From positions 1 through 19,421 of the forward strand of contig PKCL01000245.1 of NCBI GenBank assembly GCA_002862165.1: a DNA stretch of 19,421 nt, read 5' to 3'. A program made the translations under genes and the position numbers. Below are positions 1-7,139 of the stretch, in pieces. The notes beneath the pieces were generated by a model. The model did no database searches and had not been told where the DNA came from. It worked only from the letters and a program-made list of their open reading frames with translations. The stretch's first letter is position 1, and each line of letters begins with the position of its first letter. The stretch is from Planctomycetaceae bacterium (GTDB lineage Bacteria; Planctomycetota; Planctomycetia; Pirellulales; UBA1268).

Positions 1-2
1 AG

Positions 3-27
3 AAAAACTGAACGCTCGTAACGTTCA
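3..27 (-). terminator. Intrinsic terminator after tRNA-Asp
   Basis: Read on the minus strand, a 6-bp stem (TGAACG / CGTTCA, plus-strand positions 9-14 and 22-27) with a 7-nt loop is followed by one base and then five T residues (plus-strand A run 3-7). It starts 12 bases downstream of the tRNA 3' end, where a terminator for a single-gene tRNA transcript would sit. The stem is short, so confidence is moderate. Confidence 0.55.
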
Positions 28-38
28 AAAACAACAAG

Positions 39-112
39 CGAGGGTGACCGGACTCGAACCGGCGGCCTCCAGCGTGACAGGCTGGCGCTATAACCAACTG
101 AGCTACACCCCC
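39..112 (-). tRNA. tRNA-Asp (anticodon GUC)
   Basis: On the minus strand the sequence folds into a complete cloverleaf. The acceptor stem is GGGGGTG / CACCCTC with one G-U pair, and the D arm begins GCTCAGTTGG. The anticodon stem is CCAGC / GCTGG around the loop CTGTCAC, giving anticodon GTC at plus positions 76-78. The T arm carries the invariant TTCGAGT loop. The discriminator base is G at position 39, as expected for Asp. The next bases read CTT, so the 3' CCA is not encoded and must be added after transcription. The C13-U22 apposition in the D stem is common in tRNA-Asp. The gene appears to be transcribed alone. Confidence 0.97.
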
Positions 113-467
113 TTCAATTCCCCCATACAAGAAGATAGGGAATCCAAAGCGAAAATGCCTCGCGCGATTTGTAGAATATAACAGAAAAGCTGATGCAGAA
201 AGAGGTCACCGTCTTTTCCGAAGAAAAAGATTGAGAACCGATAGCACGAACCTTCATGGCGAATGTGTCTTCGTGCCCTCTCAAGAGAAATGTGGCTGCA
301 ATACGCTCTGATCTCTACATTGGCCTCGCTCCAGAGCATTCCATTGAGTCATCCACCTTCTCGTCCCCAGAAGGAGTTCATAAGCAGCCTACACACGCCG
401 ACTTTGTACAAACTAAATGGATGGGGGTAAGATAATTTGAATTTGTTTCATGAGAGGAGTTGTATCA
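113..467. other. Gene-free stretch between tRNA-Asp and the bL12-like gene
   Basis: No convincing gene is seen in these 355 bases. Since the tRNA reads leftward and the next gene rightward, the stretch should hold both promoters. A possible sigma-70-type promoter for the rightward gene is TTGTAC (404-409), 18 bases, then TAAGAT (428-433). Two small hairpins are visible: GCACGAA (244-250) with TTCGTGC (270-276), and a UUCG-loop stem around 213-232 on the minus strand. Neither has a clear role. Confidence 0.4.
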
Positions 468-809
468 ATGCCACTGTTTGAGATCGAAACCGAAGCACAC
501 ATCATTATTTCTTGGGCTGAAGACGAGAATTCTGCCTCGGCTGTCGTTGCTGAAGCCTATCCTCAAGAAAAAATACTCCGACTTACTCGTCGCCCGCGTG
601 ATACTTGGGTCGTATCAAAATCCGCATTAGGAATCATTTCTGAAACGAAAGAGACTCAACCCCTTCTACCAAGTAACACTGCGAGGGATTGTCTCTCCCG
701 TGCATCTGGTGACAAGCTTCATGCCATTCGCCTTTACATGAATGCAACTGGTGATGATCTGGAACGAGCCAGAAAAGTCATTGAATCAAATATGGTTATG
801 GGATGGTAG
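468..809 (+). CDS. Small protein with a C-terminal bL12-CTD-like segment
   Basis: Predicted 113 residues; function unknown. The start is the ATG at 468, because AGAGGAG (453-459) lies 8 bases upstream of it; the in-frame ATG at 450 lies upstream of that site and would not use it. The N-terminal half (FEIETEAHIIISWAEDE) looks like a short alpha/beta fold. The C-terminal end, about residues 84-108 (DKLHAIRLYMNATG then LERARKVIES), matches the helix-turn-helix of the ribosomal stalk protein bL12 C-terminal domain (pattern K..IK..R..TG..L.EAK..VE) residue by residue. The rest of the bL12 domain is missing: the protein stops just after, at NMVMGW. In bL12 this helix pair contacts GTPase translation factors, so a link to translation is possible but is inference only. 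I believe similar proteins occur in other planctomycetes. It stands alone and converges with the lipoprotein gene downstream. Confidence 0.85.
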   Translation: MPLFEIETEAHIIISWAEDENSASAVVAEAYPQEKILRLTRRPRDTWVVSKSALGIISETKETQPLLPSNTARDCLSRASGDKLHAIRLYMNATGDDLERARKVIESNMVMGW

Positions 810-850
810 TTGGAAACAAGAAACGTTCGATTTTGATAATGAAGCACAGA

Positions 851-1960
851 CTACTTATTCGTTTGGAATGGAATTTGTGGACTACCAAGCTGAGCTTCGA
901 ATGAGGCTGGCGTAATATTCTGACCCGATTCTGACTGCCTCTCCAAGCTATCTAATTGCTGATCTGAACCTGGTGAACGAACGATAATTGGACTGGCTGG
1001 CTGATAACTCGAGGTACCACCTGGCCTGTATCCTGGATCAGGTCGACGCGACGTTGGAGGAACTGGTGGAGAGTGCATTGGCGACTGCAGTGACGAACCA
1101 ACATTCGGTGAAACTGACGGTGCCTCTCCTACAGCAGTTGTTGCAGACACACTCTGCTGAGTAGTCGAAGCTGTTTCCTGAAATGATGTTGCCGACTGCT
1201 CAGAAGATACGTGAGACGTATCTGAATACCGACTTCCTTCGCCATGAGCGGCAGCCGTCGCACCTGAAAATGCTGGTGCCGCAGGAGAATTCATTGCAGG
1301 AGGACTACTAAATCGGCTACCAGCCACACTGGCTGAAGACTGAAGACCTGCTACCCGCTGATCACCTAAACTTGAAAAACGACCACTCGGAGCATTATTT
1401 GCCAGAGGTGGAGCATTGCCTGCTGGCGAACCACTAAATCGGCTTGCCGGACTTGCTACCGGAGGCCCGCTACGAGTCTGACTTGCCAATGTGTCAGATA
1501 CACCAGAAACCGCTGCTGGAGAAACTGCTGCCGGCACAGCCTGGTAAGGCCCTACCTGTGCCTGCGGTGACGTCGATGCAACTACATTCGGTGACGGAGT
1601 GATTGGATCAACAGCAGCAGGCGGCGTTGAACCATATGTTACCGGAGACTGAGAGGGAGCCGCTGCAGCGACCAGCGCTGTTTCCTGACCGGGCTGTAAA
1701 GCATAGCTTTCAGGCGTGGATGTTGTTGGATAAGGTTGCGCGTTTGACGATGGTTTTGTTGTGTCCCCGTCAAAAGCTGGTGCCTCAGCGAGCGTTGCTG
1801 GGTCAGGTCCACCCATGCCAAAGGATCCCCATGAGCTACCCATCGATGAACCACTCTTACAACCACTTCCGCATGCGACAAGCAGGATAAAACAGGACAA
1901 CTCAACAGCGCCCAATACAGGGCTCCAACGATGGAGTTTAATCCGGGTAATCAAAGGCAT
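851..1960 (-). CDS. Low-complexity Ser/Pro/Ala-rich lipoprotein, unknown function
   Basis: Predicted 369 residues. The N-terminus has basic residues, a hydrophobic stretch (about 15-29) and a lipobox LVAC with the cysteine at residue 30; a second cysteine at 34 follows GSG. This predicts export and lipid anchoring. After a short Gly-rich segment with GGPDPATLAEAP, the rest is disordered and rich in Ser, Ala, Pro and Gln. A degenerate motif recurs: SRFSGSP, GRFSSLG, SRFSSPP and SRYSDTS. No enzymatic domain is recognised. A GGAG lies about 8 bases before the ATG on the minus strand, supporting the start. Composition suggests a flexible cell-envelope or surface spacer. Several other-frame ORFs here are by-products of the skewed codon use. 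I believe similar low-complexity lipoproteins are common in planctomycetes, but I cannot name a family. Confidence 0.8.
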   Translation of the reverse strand: MPLITRIKLHRWSPVLGAVELSCFILLVACGSGCKSGSSMGSSWGSFGMGGPDPATLAEAPAFDGDTTKPSSNAQPYPTTSTPESYALQPGQETALVAAAAPSQSPVTYGSTPPAAVDPITPSPNVVASTSPQAQVGPYQAVPAAVSPAAVSGVSDTLASQTRSGPPVASPASRFSGSPAGNAPPLANNAPSGRFSSLGDQRVAGLQSSASVAGSRFSSPPAMNSPAAPAFSGATAAAHGEGSRYSDTSHVSSEQSATSFQETASTTQQSVSATTAVGEAPSVSPNVGSSLQSPMHSPPVPPTSRRPDPGYRPGGTSSYQPASPIIVRSPGSDQQLDSLERQSESGQNITPASFEAQLGSPQIPFQTNK

Positions 1961-2068
1961 GGAAACGTCTCCAAAACAGCAGTTGGCTAAATAGTCTGGT
2001 CAGGCAGGGAATAAGCTTTGTATCGGCTGGCTGTCAACGCCATCCTTTACCCAAAATCTCTTCCATGT

Positions 2069-2109
2069 AAAAAAAACTGCCGCACCACGAAGGGATCGTG
2101 ATACGGCAG
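2069..2109 (-). terminator. Strong intrinsic terminator after superoxide dismutase
   Basis: A 14-bp stem (plus positions 2077-2090 and 2096-2109, two G-U pairs, no mismatch) with a 5-base loop is followed on the minus strand by eight T residues (plus A run 2069-2076). It begins about 40 bases downstream of the sod stop codon. It is one of the two clearest terminators in the window. Confidence 0.93.
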
Positions 2110-2148
2110 ATGAATGTTACAAAATAGGGAAGAGCTAGAGACTGGGGG

Positions 2149-2757
2149 CTACTTGGCTGCTGCAAAACGACTCGCTACAACATCCCAATCAACAACACTA
2201 AAGAATGCCTTGAGATAGTCAGCCCGTCGGTTTTGGTACAGCAAATAATACGCGTGCTCCCAAACATCGACCCCAAGCAGTGGTGAATTACCATGCATGA
2301 TCGGACTGTCTTGATTTGCAGTGCTCTCCACGAGGACCTGCCCCTGAGGATTCACTGACAACCAAGACCAGCCGCTACCAAAACGTGTCATTGCTGCTTT
2401 TGAAAAAGCATCCTGAAAATTTGTATAACTCCCAAAAACTGAAGTAATTGCCTGCCCAAGTTCTCCCGACGGCTCACCACCTTTACCACTTCCCAAGGAC
2501 TCCCAGAAAAGTGAATGGTTGGCATGTCCGCCACCATTATTTCGTACAGCACCGCGAATTGCTTCCGGCACTTGCTCGAGGTCACCGATGAGTTTCTCTA
2601 TGGGCAATTCTGCCAAAGGACTGCCCTCGAGTGCTTTATTCACATTTGCCACATATGCGGCATGGTGCTTGTCATGGTGAATTTCCATTGTGCGAGCGTC
2701 AATATGAGGCTCAAGTGCGTCAAAGGAGTAGGGCAGTGAGGGAAGCGTGTAGGCCAT
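2149..2757 (-). CDS. sodA: Superoxide dismutase, Fe/Mn family (probably Mn)
   Basis: Converts superoxide to oxygen and hydrogen peroxide, most likely in the cytoplasm since there is no signal peptide. The 202 residues are the normal length for the family. The four metal ligands are visible: His27 in MEIHHDKHH, His81 in GGHANHSLFW, and Asp164 and His168 in DVWEHAYY. The GGGHANHSLFW motif and Gln149 in TANQDSP are typical of Mn enzymes, since Fe enzymes normally carry the active-site Gln in the earlier motif. Mn use is therefore likely, but cambialistic activity cannot be excluded. The loop between TANQDSP and the DVWEH motif is a few residues shorter than in E. coli SodA. GGAG 10 bases before the ATG supports the start. 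The gene is monocistronic, with its own terminator, and divergent from the membrane-protein gene. Confidence 0.97.
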   Translation of the reverse strand: MAYTLPSLPYSFDALEPHIDARTMEIHHDKHHAAYVANVNKALEGSPLAELPIEKLIGDLEQVPEAIRGAVRNNGGGHANHSLFWESLGSGKGGEPSGELGQAITSVFGSYTNFQDAFSKAAMTRFGSGWSWLSVNPQGQVLVESTANQDSPIMHGNSPLLGVDVWEHAYYLLYQNRRADYLKAFFSVVDWDVVASRFAAAK

Positions 2758-2884
2758 GTATATACGTCTCCGCGTAAAGCAAGGAATGGGACAGTCAAAT
2801 CTGAATCACAAGGATCCATGATGCTACCTAAGTTGCGACTCATGGGCAAACGCCACCCAGAAGTCACATTACTTTGAAACTCTG

Positions 2885-2912
2885 ACGATCAGGCGAAGAA
2901 AAACGATCAGGC
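2885..2912. repeat. Two direct copies of ACGATCAGGC in the sod upstream region
   Basis: The 10-base word ACGATCAGGC occurs at 2885-2894 and again at 2903-2912, an 18-base period, in the 264-base divergent region between sod and the membrane-protein gene. Spaced direct repeats between divergent genes can be a regulator binding site. No regulator is identified, and chance is possible. Confidence 0.35.
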
Positions 2913-3021
2913 AGGGAGCCATGTTGAAACCATGGAATCTCAGGGCTCAGGCCGGAAAAAACCGACAGTTTCATGAGAGTTTAAACCGTTACGTACCATC
3001 ACTTCTGTGAGGAGCCAACCC

Positions 3022-4128
3022 GTGATCCGCCTATTCGGTCGCAGTCGAACAAAGCGACCGAGCACGTCTATTGCAGCCGACAAGATATCGTCGCAACAGT
3101 CGAATAGGATCGCCCATACGAACGCATCTGAGGTTCTCTCTCCTCTTTACAGGCACCTGGTTTCTTTTGTACCAACTCGACCGGCGGCCTTGTTTGCTGT
3201 TGCGGCGATCCAGATCTGCGTAACCTCTCTGGCAATTATTCCATGTTTGGGCCGGGAATTTACCGCCTATGATTTTTTACCGGCTGGCGGTGAGTATAGC
3301 CAGAGTGTTGACATTCTTCGTGGAGGCATTGGTCTTCAAGGACAGGCCCATCTAGCAGGCTGGTTCACGCAAACATCTCTCTTGCTCGCAACTGGAGTAA
3401 CACTGATTCTGCGATCGATCCACCGCAATCGCCGCGACGCAACACGACCCGGCTTTCGACCATGGGGTGCACTCGCAGCACTTTGGATCATCGCTTCTCT
3501 AGCGACAACGGTACCAATCGGACCGGCAGTGGCATTAGCCATGCTCCAAGTGACTGAAACCCCTTTCGGACCGCAGGGGCTCGGCTGGTGGGTCACACTC
3601 GGCTCACTGTATTCATTCATAACTATTTCCGGAACACTCTGTAGGCTTCGCGAAAAAATTCTTCCTATCCTGGCAGTCACACCGGGGCTTCTCTTTTGGT
3701 GTGCGTCAACGATGTGCATTTGGTTTTCGACAACTGAACCACGCCTCCTTCTTATATCGAATGCCACCTGGCTCATTGGCAGTGGGTTTATGTTGTTTGC
3801 AATGCTTCTTACAGTCCGGGGAAGCCTCCGAGAAATAGATGGCCTCTGCAAACAAAAAAAAACTGTATCGCCCCAGAAGAACCATACGTCTTTCAGTTCC
3901 CCAGTGATACACTCCGCCACGAAAACACCGGGGCATTCCGTTTCGACAGCCATTGACTTCGAAGAGATTCCAATGAATGCAACGAATGATCAACCCTCAG
4001 CGACTCACAATGATGAGATCTATGATGAAACCCATTCGAGTGACAATGAATCTCCTTTACAACGCCGACTATCGAAAGCCGAACGACGCAGACTTCGCAA
4101 ACTGTCAAGGAACGGGCGGGCTGCTTAG
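3022..4128 (+). CDS. Six-helix integral membrane protein, unknown function
   Basis: The start is the GTG at 3022, since GAGGAG (3009-3014) lies 7 bases upstream; this gives 368 residues. An in-frame GTG at 3007 would overlap that ribosome-binding site. About 50 basic, polar residues lead into six probable membrane helices at roughly 54-75, 113-132, 148-175, 188-208, 214-235 and 242-265. A charged, low-complexity tail of about 100 residues ends in a strongly basic stretch (KAERRRLRKLSRNGR). No catalytic or transporter motif is recognised. The gene ends 53 bases before gltX on the same strand, so the two may be co-transcribed. The basic tail could contact nucleic acid or acidic lipids, but this is guesswork. 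A strand-shadow ORF of 205 codons covers the same DNA and is not a gene. Confidence 0.8.
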   Translation: MIRLFGRSRTKRPSTSIAADKISSQQSNRIAHTNASEVLSPLYRHLVSFVPTRPAALFAVAAIQICVTSLAIIPCLGREFTAYDFLPAGGEYSQSVDILRGGIGLQGQAHLAGWFTQTSLLLATGVTLILRSIHRNRRDATRPGFRPWGALAALWIIASLATTVPIGPAVALAMLQVTETPFGPQGLGWWVTLGSLYSFITISGTLCRLREKILPILAVTPGLLFWCASTMCIWFSTTEPRLLLISNATWLIGSGFMLFAMLLTVRGSLREIDGLCKQKKTVSPQKNHTSFSSPVIHSATKTPGHSVSTAIDFEEIPMNATNDQPSATHNDEIYDETHSSDNESPLQRRLSKAERRRLRKLSRNGRAA

Positions 4129-4181
4129 TAGCCCTTTGACGAAAGGCTCACGTTTCCCGATAGTGCTAATGGAGGTTTCCT

Positions 4182-5741
4182 GTGACAGTACGAACTCGTT
4201 TTGCCCCAAGCCCTACTGGCTTTCTTCACATCGGTGGTGTCCGAACGGCACTATTCAATTGGCTTTTCGCGAAACGCCACGGTGGCGCATTCATTTTGCG
4301 GATCGACGATACTGATAACATACGAAATCTTGAAACTGCTCTGGAGCCAATTCTTGAGGGTCTCCAATGGCTTGGGATAACGTGGGACGAGGGACCGGGC
4401 GCCGAAGGGGATCACGGCCCCTATTTTCAGTCTCAACGTGCCGATCGGTACGCAGCAGCAGCAAAATGTCTCCTCGATACTGGCTCTGCATATCGAGATT
4501 TCGCAACTCCTCAGGAACTTGATGCGGAACGCAAAGAGGCACAGGCAGCAGGTCGTCCTTTCCTTTACAGCCGCAGATTTGCTGCATTTGATAAAGAAAC
4601 TGCAGCACGCTTCGAGACAGAGGGTCGCCGGGCTGTTGTTCGACTCAAGATGCCACGAGAAGGGCAGCTCGTCATTGATGACAAAGTACGCGGTGAAGTA
4701 ACCTTCGCCTGGGAAAGAGAACAAGACCACGTCATACAGCGAGCCGACGGCTCATGCCTCTATCACCTTGCGACTGTTGTAGATGACCACGACATGGAAA
4801 TTAGTCATGTCATCCGAGCAGAAGAACATCTTTCGAATACACCGCGACAAGCTTTTATTGCTGAAAGTCTCGGCTATAAGCTGCCAACTTTTGCACACCT
4901 CCCGCTTGTTGCAGAACCAGGAAGCCGCACAAAACTCAGCAAACGCAAATTAGACAAATACCTGAAAAATCGCGACTTTGCGCAGGTCAATGAGCATGGC
5001 ATGAGGATTGCGCAGCAGATTGGACTTGAGCCCGAATCCGATACCTTTAACCCTGTCATTGTCGATTTTTACCGAGATGTTGGCTACCTTCCTTGGGCCA
5101 TTGACAATTATCTCACGCTACTCGGATGGTCTCTTGATGATCACACAGAATTTTTCACTCGCAGCCAACTCATAGAGAACTTTTCCCTTGAGCGAGTGAA
5201 CAGTTCTCCAGCAAGTTTTGATCCAAAGAAATTATGGACTGTTCAGGACCACTACATGCAGCAGCTTTCGACGGCTGAAAAATTCGAGCTTATGGCACCG
5301 TTTCTCACCAAATCTGGCCTGATCTCTGAGCCCATTTCCAATGAAATGAAAGACTTTGTTTTTCAAATTATTGAAGCTTCTGGGGATCGTCTCAAAGTTG
5401 CTGGAGACATTCTGACCTACGCCACATTTTTTCTTGTCGAGAAGTTGACATTAGATCCAGCAGCGGTAGCCAAGCGACTATCTAAACCAGGAACTGCAGC
5501 TCTTCTTCAGCAATTTATTGAGCATGTTGCAGTTGCCGAGCCATTCCACGCTGAAACTCTTGAACCTGCCCTCAAGTCTGTGGTCGAAACTGCCAACAAA
5601 AAAGTAGGGGATCTTATTCATGCGGTGCGTGTCGCCGTGACAGGAACGACCGTCGGGCCCGGGCTCTACGACTGTCTCGTTATTCTTGGTCGTGAAAAAT
5701 CTCTTGAACGACTCCGCAATGCTCTCGAACTCTGTGGCTAA
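4182..5741 (+). CDS. gltX: Glutamyl-tRNA synthetase
   Basis: Charges tRNA-Glu with glutamate in the cytoplasm (class I aminoacyl-tRNA synthetase). The start is a GTG with GGAGG (4171-4175) 6 bases upstream. The HIGH-type signature is present at the N-terminus (PSPTGFLHIGG, His16), followed by ILRIDDTD. The KMSKS-type loop is KLSKR at residues 251-255. Between this loop and YRDVGYLP (from about residue 297) there are about 41 residues, where E. coli GltX has about 8, so roughly 33 residues are inserted next to the catalytic loop. I believe this insertion is seen in other planctomycete GluRS proteins, but have not checked. The C-terminal helical anticodon-binding region is complete and ends in EKSLERLRNAL. 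Whether the enzyme also charges tRNA-Gln cannot be judged from sequence; no gatCAB or glnS lies in this window. Confidence 0.97.
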   Translation: MTVRTRFAPSPTGFLHIGGVRTALFNWLFAKRHGGAFILRIDDTDNIRNLETALEPILEGLQWLGITWDEGPGAEGDHGPYFQSQRADRYAAAAKCLLDTGSAYRDFATPQELDAERKEAQAAGRPFLYSRRFAAFDKETAARFETEGRRAVVRLKMPREGQLVIDDKVRGEVTFAWEREQDHVIQRADGSCLYHLATVVDDHDMEISHVIRAEEHLSNTPRQAFIAESLGYKLPTFAHLPLVAEPGSRTKLSKRKLDKYLKNRDFAQVNEHGMRIAQQIGLEPESDTFNPVIVDFYRDVGYLPWAIDNYLTLLGWSLDDHTEFFTRSQLIENFSLERVNSSPASFDPKKLWTVQDHYMQQLSTAEKFELMAPFLTKSGLISEPISNEMKDFVFQIIEASGDRLKVAGDILTYATFFLVEKLTLDPAAVAKRLSKPGTAALLQQFIEHVAVAEPFHAETLEPALKSVVETANKKVGDLIHAVRVAVTGTTVGPGLYDCLVILGREKSLERLRNALELCG

Positions 5742-5855
5742 AAGTGCTTCCTAGGCGCATGATGTAAGAAACAGGTAGAGTTTAGTTTCAGATTTGTGTT
5801 CCAAAAGAAACTCACGCTGAATTTTTCTAGTACTTTGCTCACGAAGGAGATATGA

Positions 5856-6758
5856 ATGCCTCTGCTTGTGGTTGGAAGCGTAGCCTTTGATTGTATCGAA
5901 ACCCCAACTGATAAGCGGGATGATGTTCTTGGGGGATCAGCTGTATTTTTTTCATATGCAGCCAGCTTCTTCTCTCCAGTTCGTATGATTGGTGCGGTTG
6001 GTGAAGACTGGCCAGAAGAGCATACGGCTTTGCTTGAGCGCAAGGGAATCGATACATCAGGGCTTCAAATCATTCCTGGCGGTAAAACATTTCGGTGGCG
6101 AGGACGCTACCTTCCGAACATGAATGACCGAGAAACCATCGAAGTGCATCTCAATGTGCTTGATGAATTTCAGCCAAAGTTAGGACCGACGCACCAAGAT
6201 TGTCGATTTCTTTTCCTTGGTAATGCCTCACCTGCAGTACAACTCGATGTTCTCAAGCAGGCTAAAAATGCAGAGCTAACTGTTGCCGACACCATGGACC
6301 TATGGATCAATATCCAAAGGGACGAACTGAATGAATTATTGACTAAAATTGATGGACTTGTTCTTAATGACGCTGAAGCCAAACTGCTCGCAGAGGATGA
6401 AAACCTCGTACGGGCAGGTCACGCAATACGGGCAATGGGGCCAAAATTTGTTGTTATAAAAAAGGGAGAACATGGTGCCATGTTCTTCAGTGAGCATGAA
6501 ATGTACGTCATGCCTGCTTTCCCAACTGAGAAAGTACTTGATCCAACTGGTGCGGGAGACAGTTTTGCAGGCGGCATGATGGGCCACCTAGCCTCCCTCG
6601 GACGATTCGATCCTCAGGCTTTAAAGGAAGCCCTTGCTTACGGGACTGTCACAGCAAGCTTTACTGTTGAGGACTTCAGCCTTGGTCGGCTCGAAAAACT
6701 CGATCGCTCTCTTGTAGACCAAAGGTTCAAAGAGTATCGACAAATGCTGACTTTCTGA
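5856..6758 (+). CDS. PfkB/ribokinase-family kinase
   Basis: An ATP-dependent kinase of the ribokinase/PfkB fold, 300 residues, cytoplasmic. The N-terminal VVGSVAFD and LGGSAVFFSYAASFF segments match the substrate-side GG motif of the family. Near the C-terminus DPTGAGDSFAGG (from residue 229) is the PfkB signature 2, with Asp235 as the expected catalytic base and the GAG anion hole. GLVLNDAEAKLL is the usual N..E segment. The substrate cannot be assigned; sugars and nucleosides such as adenosine are both possible. AAGGAG (5844-5849) sits 6 bases before the ATG at 5856; an out-of-frame ATG at 5852 is not used. It lies 114 bases after gltX on the same strand with no clear terminator between them. 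Confidence 0.93.
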   Translation: MPLLVVGSVAFDCIETPTDKRDDVLGGSAVFFSYAASFFSPVRMIGAVGEDWPEEHTALLERKGIDTSGLQIIPGGKTFRWRGRYLPNMNDRETIEVHLNVLDEFQPKLGPTHQDCRFLFLGNASPAVQLDVLKQAKNAELTVADTMDLWINIQRDELNELLTKIDGLVLNDAEAKLLAEDENLVRAGHAIRAMGPKFVVIKKGEHGAMFFSEHEMYVMPAFPTEKVLDPTGAGDSFAGGMMGHLASLGRFDPQALKEALAYGTVTASFTVEDFSLGRLEKLDRSLVDQRFKEYRQMLTF

Positions 6759-6925
6759 CGATTGTACGGCCCTCGATAAGGCATGGCATTCAATCTGACT
6801 CCACAACCGATGTTTTTTCACTTGCTAAGACGAAGATTTGCCGATACTATACGCATGTTCACCTCCATCGTGTGGGAGTGATCGTGCGTTGCGGCGAGTG
6901 CCCCTTCGCTTGTCCAGACACGTGA

Positions 6926-7093
6926 ATGCAGACGCATTATTGTATTGATCCAAAATTTGACCACTGCGACGTAGCCGTTTTTCGAGGAATTCGTCACACT
7001 TTGATTTCAATGCTTCTTGTCGTTCCAGCATTCGCGCAGAATGAATCGTTGAAAGGAATCGGCAATGATCAGCGCGATAAAACAAACCCCTAA
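6926..7093 (+). CDS. Possible 55-residue ORF upstream of recA (uncertain)
   Basis: An ATG-initiated frame of 55 codons ends with TAA at 7091-7093, 46 bases before recA. The middle is hydrophobic and ends like a signal peptide (SMLLVVPAFAQNES, with an AFA-Q cleavage-like site), but the residues before it (about 28) are polar and include two Cys. There is no clear Shine-Dalgarno sequence, and an antisense frame (6825-7085) is open over the same DNA. This may well be chance. Confidence 0.15.
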   Translation: MQTHYCIDPKFDHCDVAVFRGIRHTLISMLLVVPAFAQNESLKGIGNDQRDKTNP

Positions 7094-7122
7094 AATAAAA
7101 ACTGAGTCGTCATCTTATAAAG

Positions 7123-7128
7123 AAGGAG
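7123..7128 (+). promoter_or_regulatory. recA ribosome-binding site
   Basis: AAGGAG lies 11 bases before the ATG at 7140 and selects it over the upstream in-frame ATG at 7065, which has no such site and would add 25 atypical residues. Confidence 0.7.
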
Positions 7129-7139
7129 CGTCAGCCCGT

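Larger units (their letters stand above)
6759..7139. other. Long upstream region of recA
   Basis: These 381 bases separate the kinase gene from recA. No confident gene is present. Features seen are an inverted repeat CATTC-N5-GAATG (7029-7043), a TTGAAA (7049-7054) that could be a -35 element, a TAAAAT (7091-7096) that could be a -10 element but is not well spaced from it, and an imperfect GAAC-N4-GTTC-like site (ATACGCATGTTC, 6849-6860). A 55-codon ORF (6926-7093) is listed separately. The region probably holds the recA promoter and possibly an SOS operator, but I cannot fix its position. Confidence 0.4.

Noticed and set aside
103..339. 78-codon ORF on the minus strand next to tRNA-Asp
   Set aside because: It overlaps the 5' end of the tRNA, has no ribosome-binding site that I can see, and its translation shows no family resemblance.
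1603..1905. Overlapping ORFs on both strands inside the Ser/Pro/Ala lipoprotein gene
   Set aside because: They follow from the skewed composition of the low-complexity gene; only the 369-residue frame has a ribosome-binding site and lipobox.
3336..3953. 205-codon minus-strand ORF opposite the membrane protein
   Set aside because: Antisense to a frame with six clear hydrophobic helices and a good ribosome-binding site; its translation is Arg/Val-rich shadow sequence.
6825..7085. 86-codon minus-strand ORF in the recA leader
   Set aside because: It begins with TTG and lacks a clear ribosome-binding site. Part of it (MLERQEALKSKCDEFLEKRL) looks helical, but this is not enough to call a gene.
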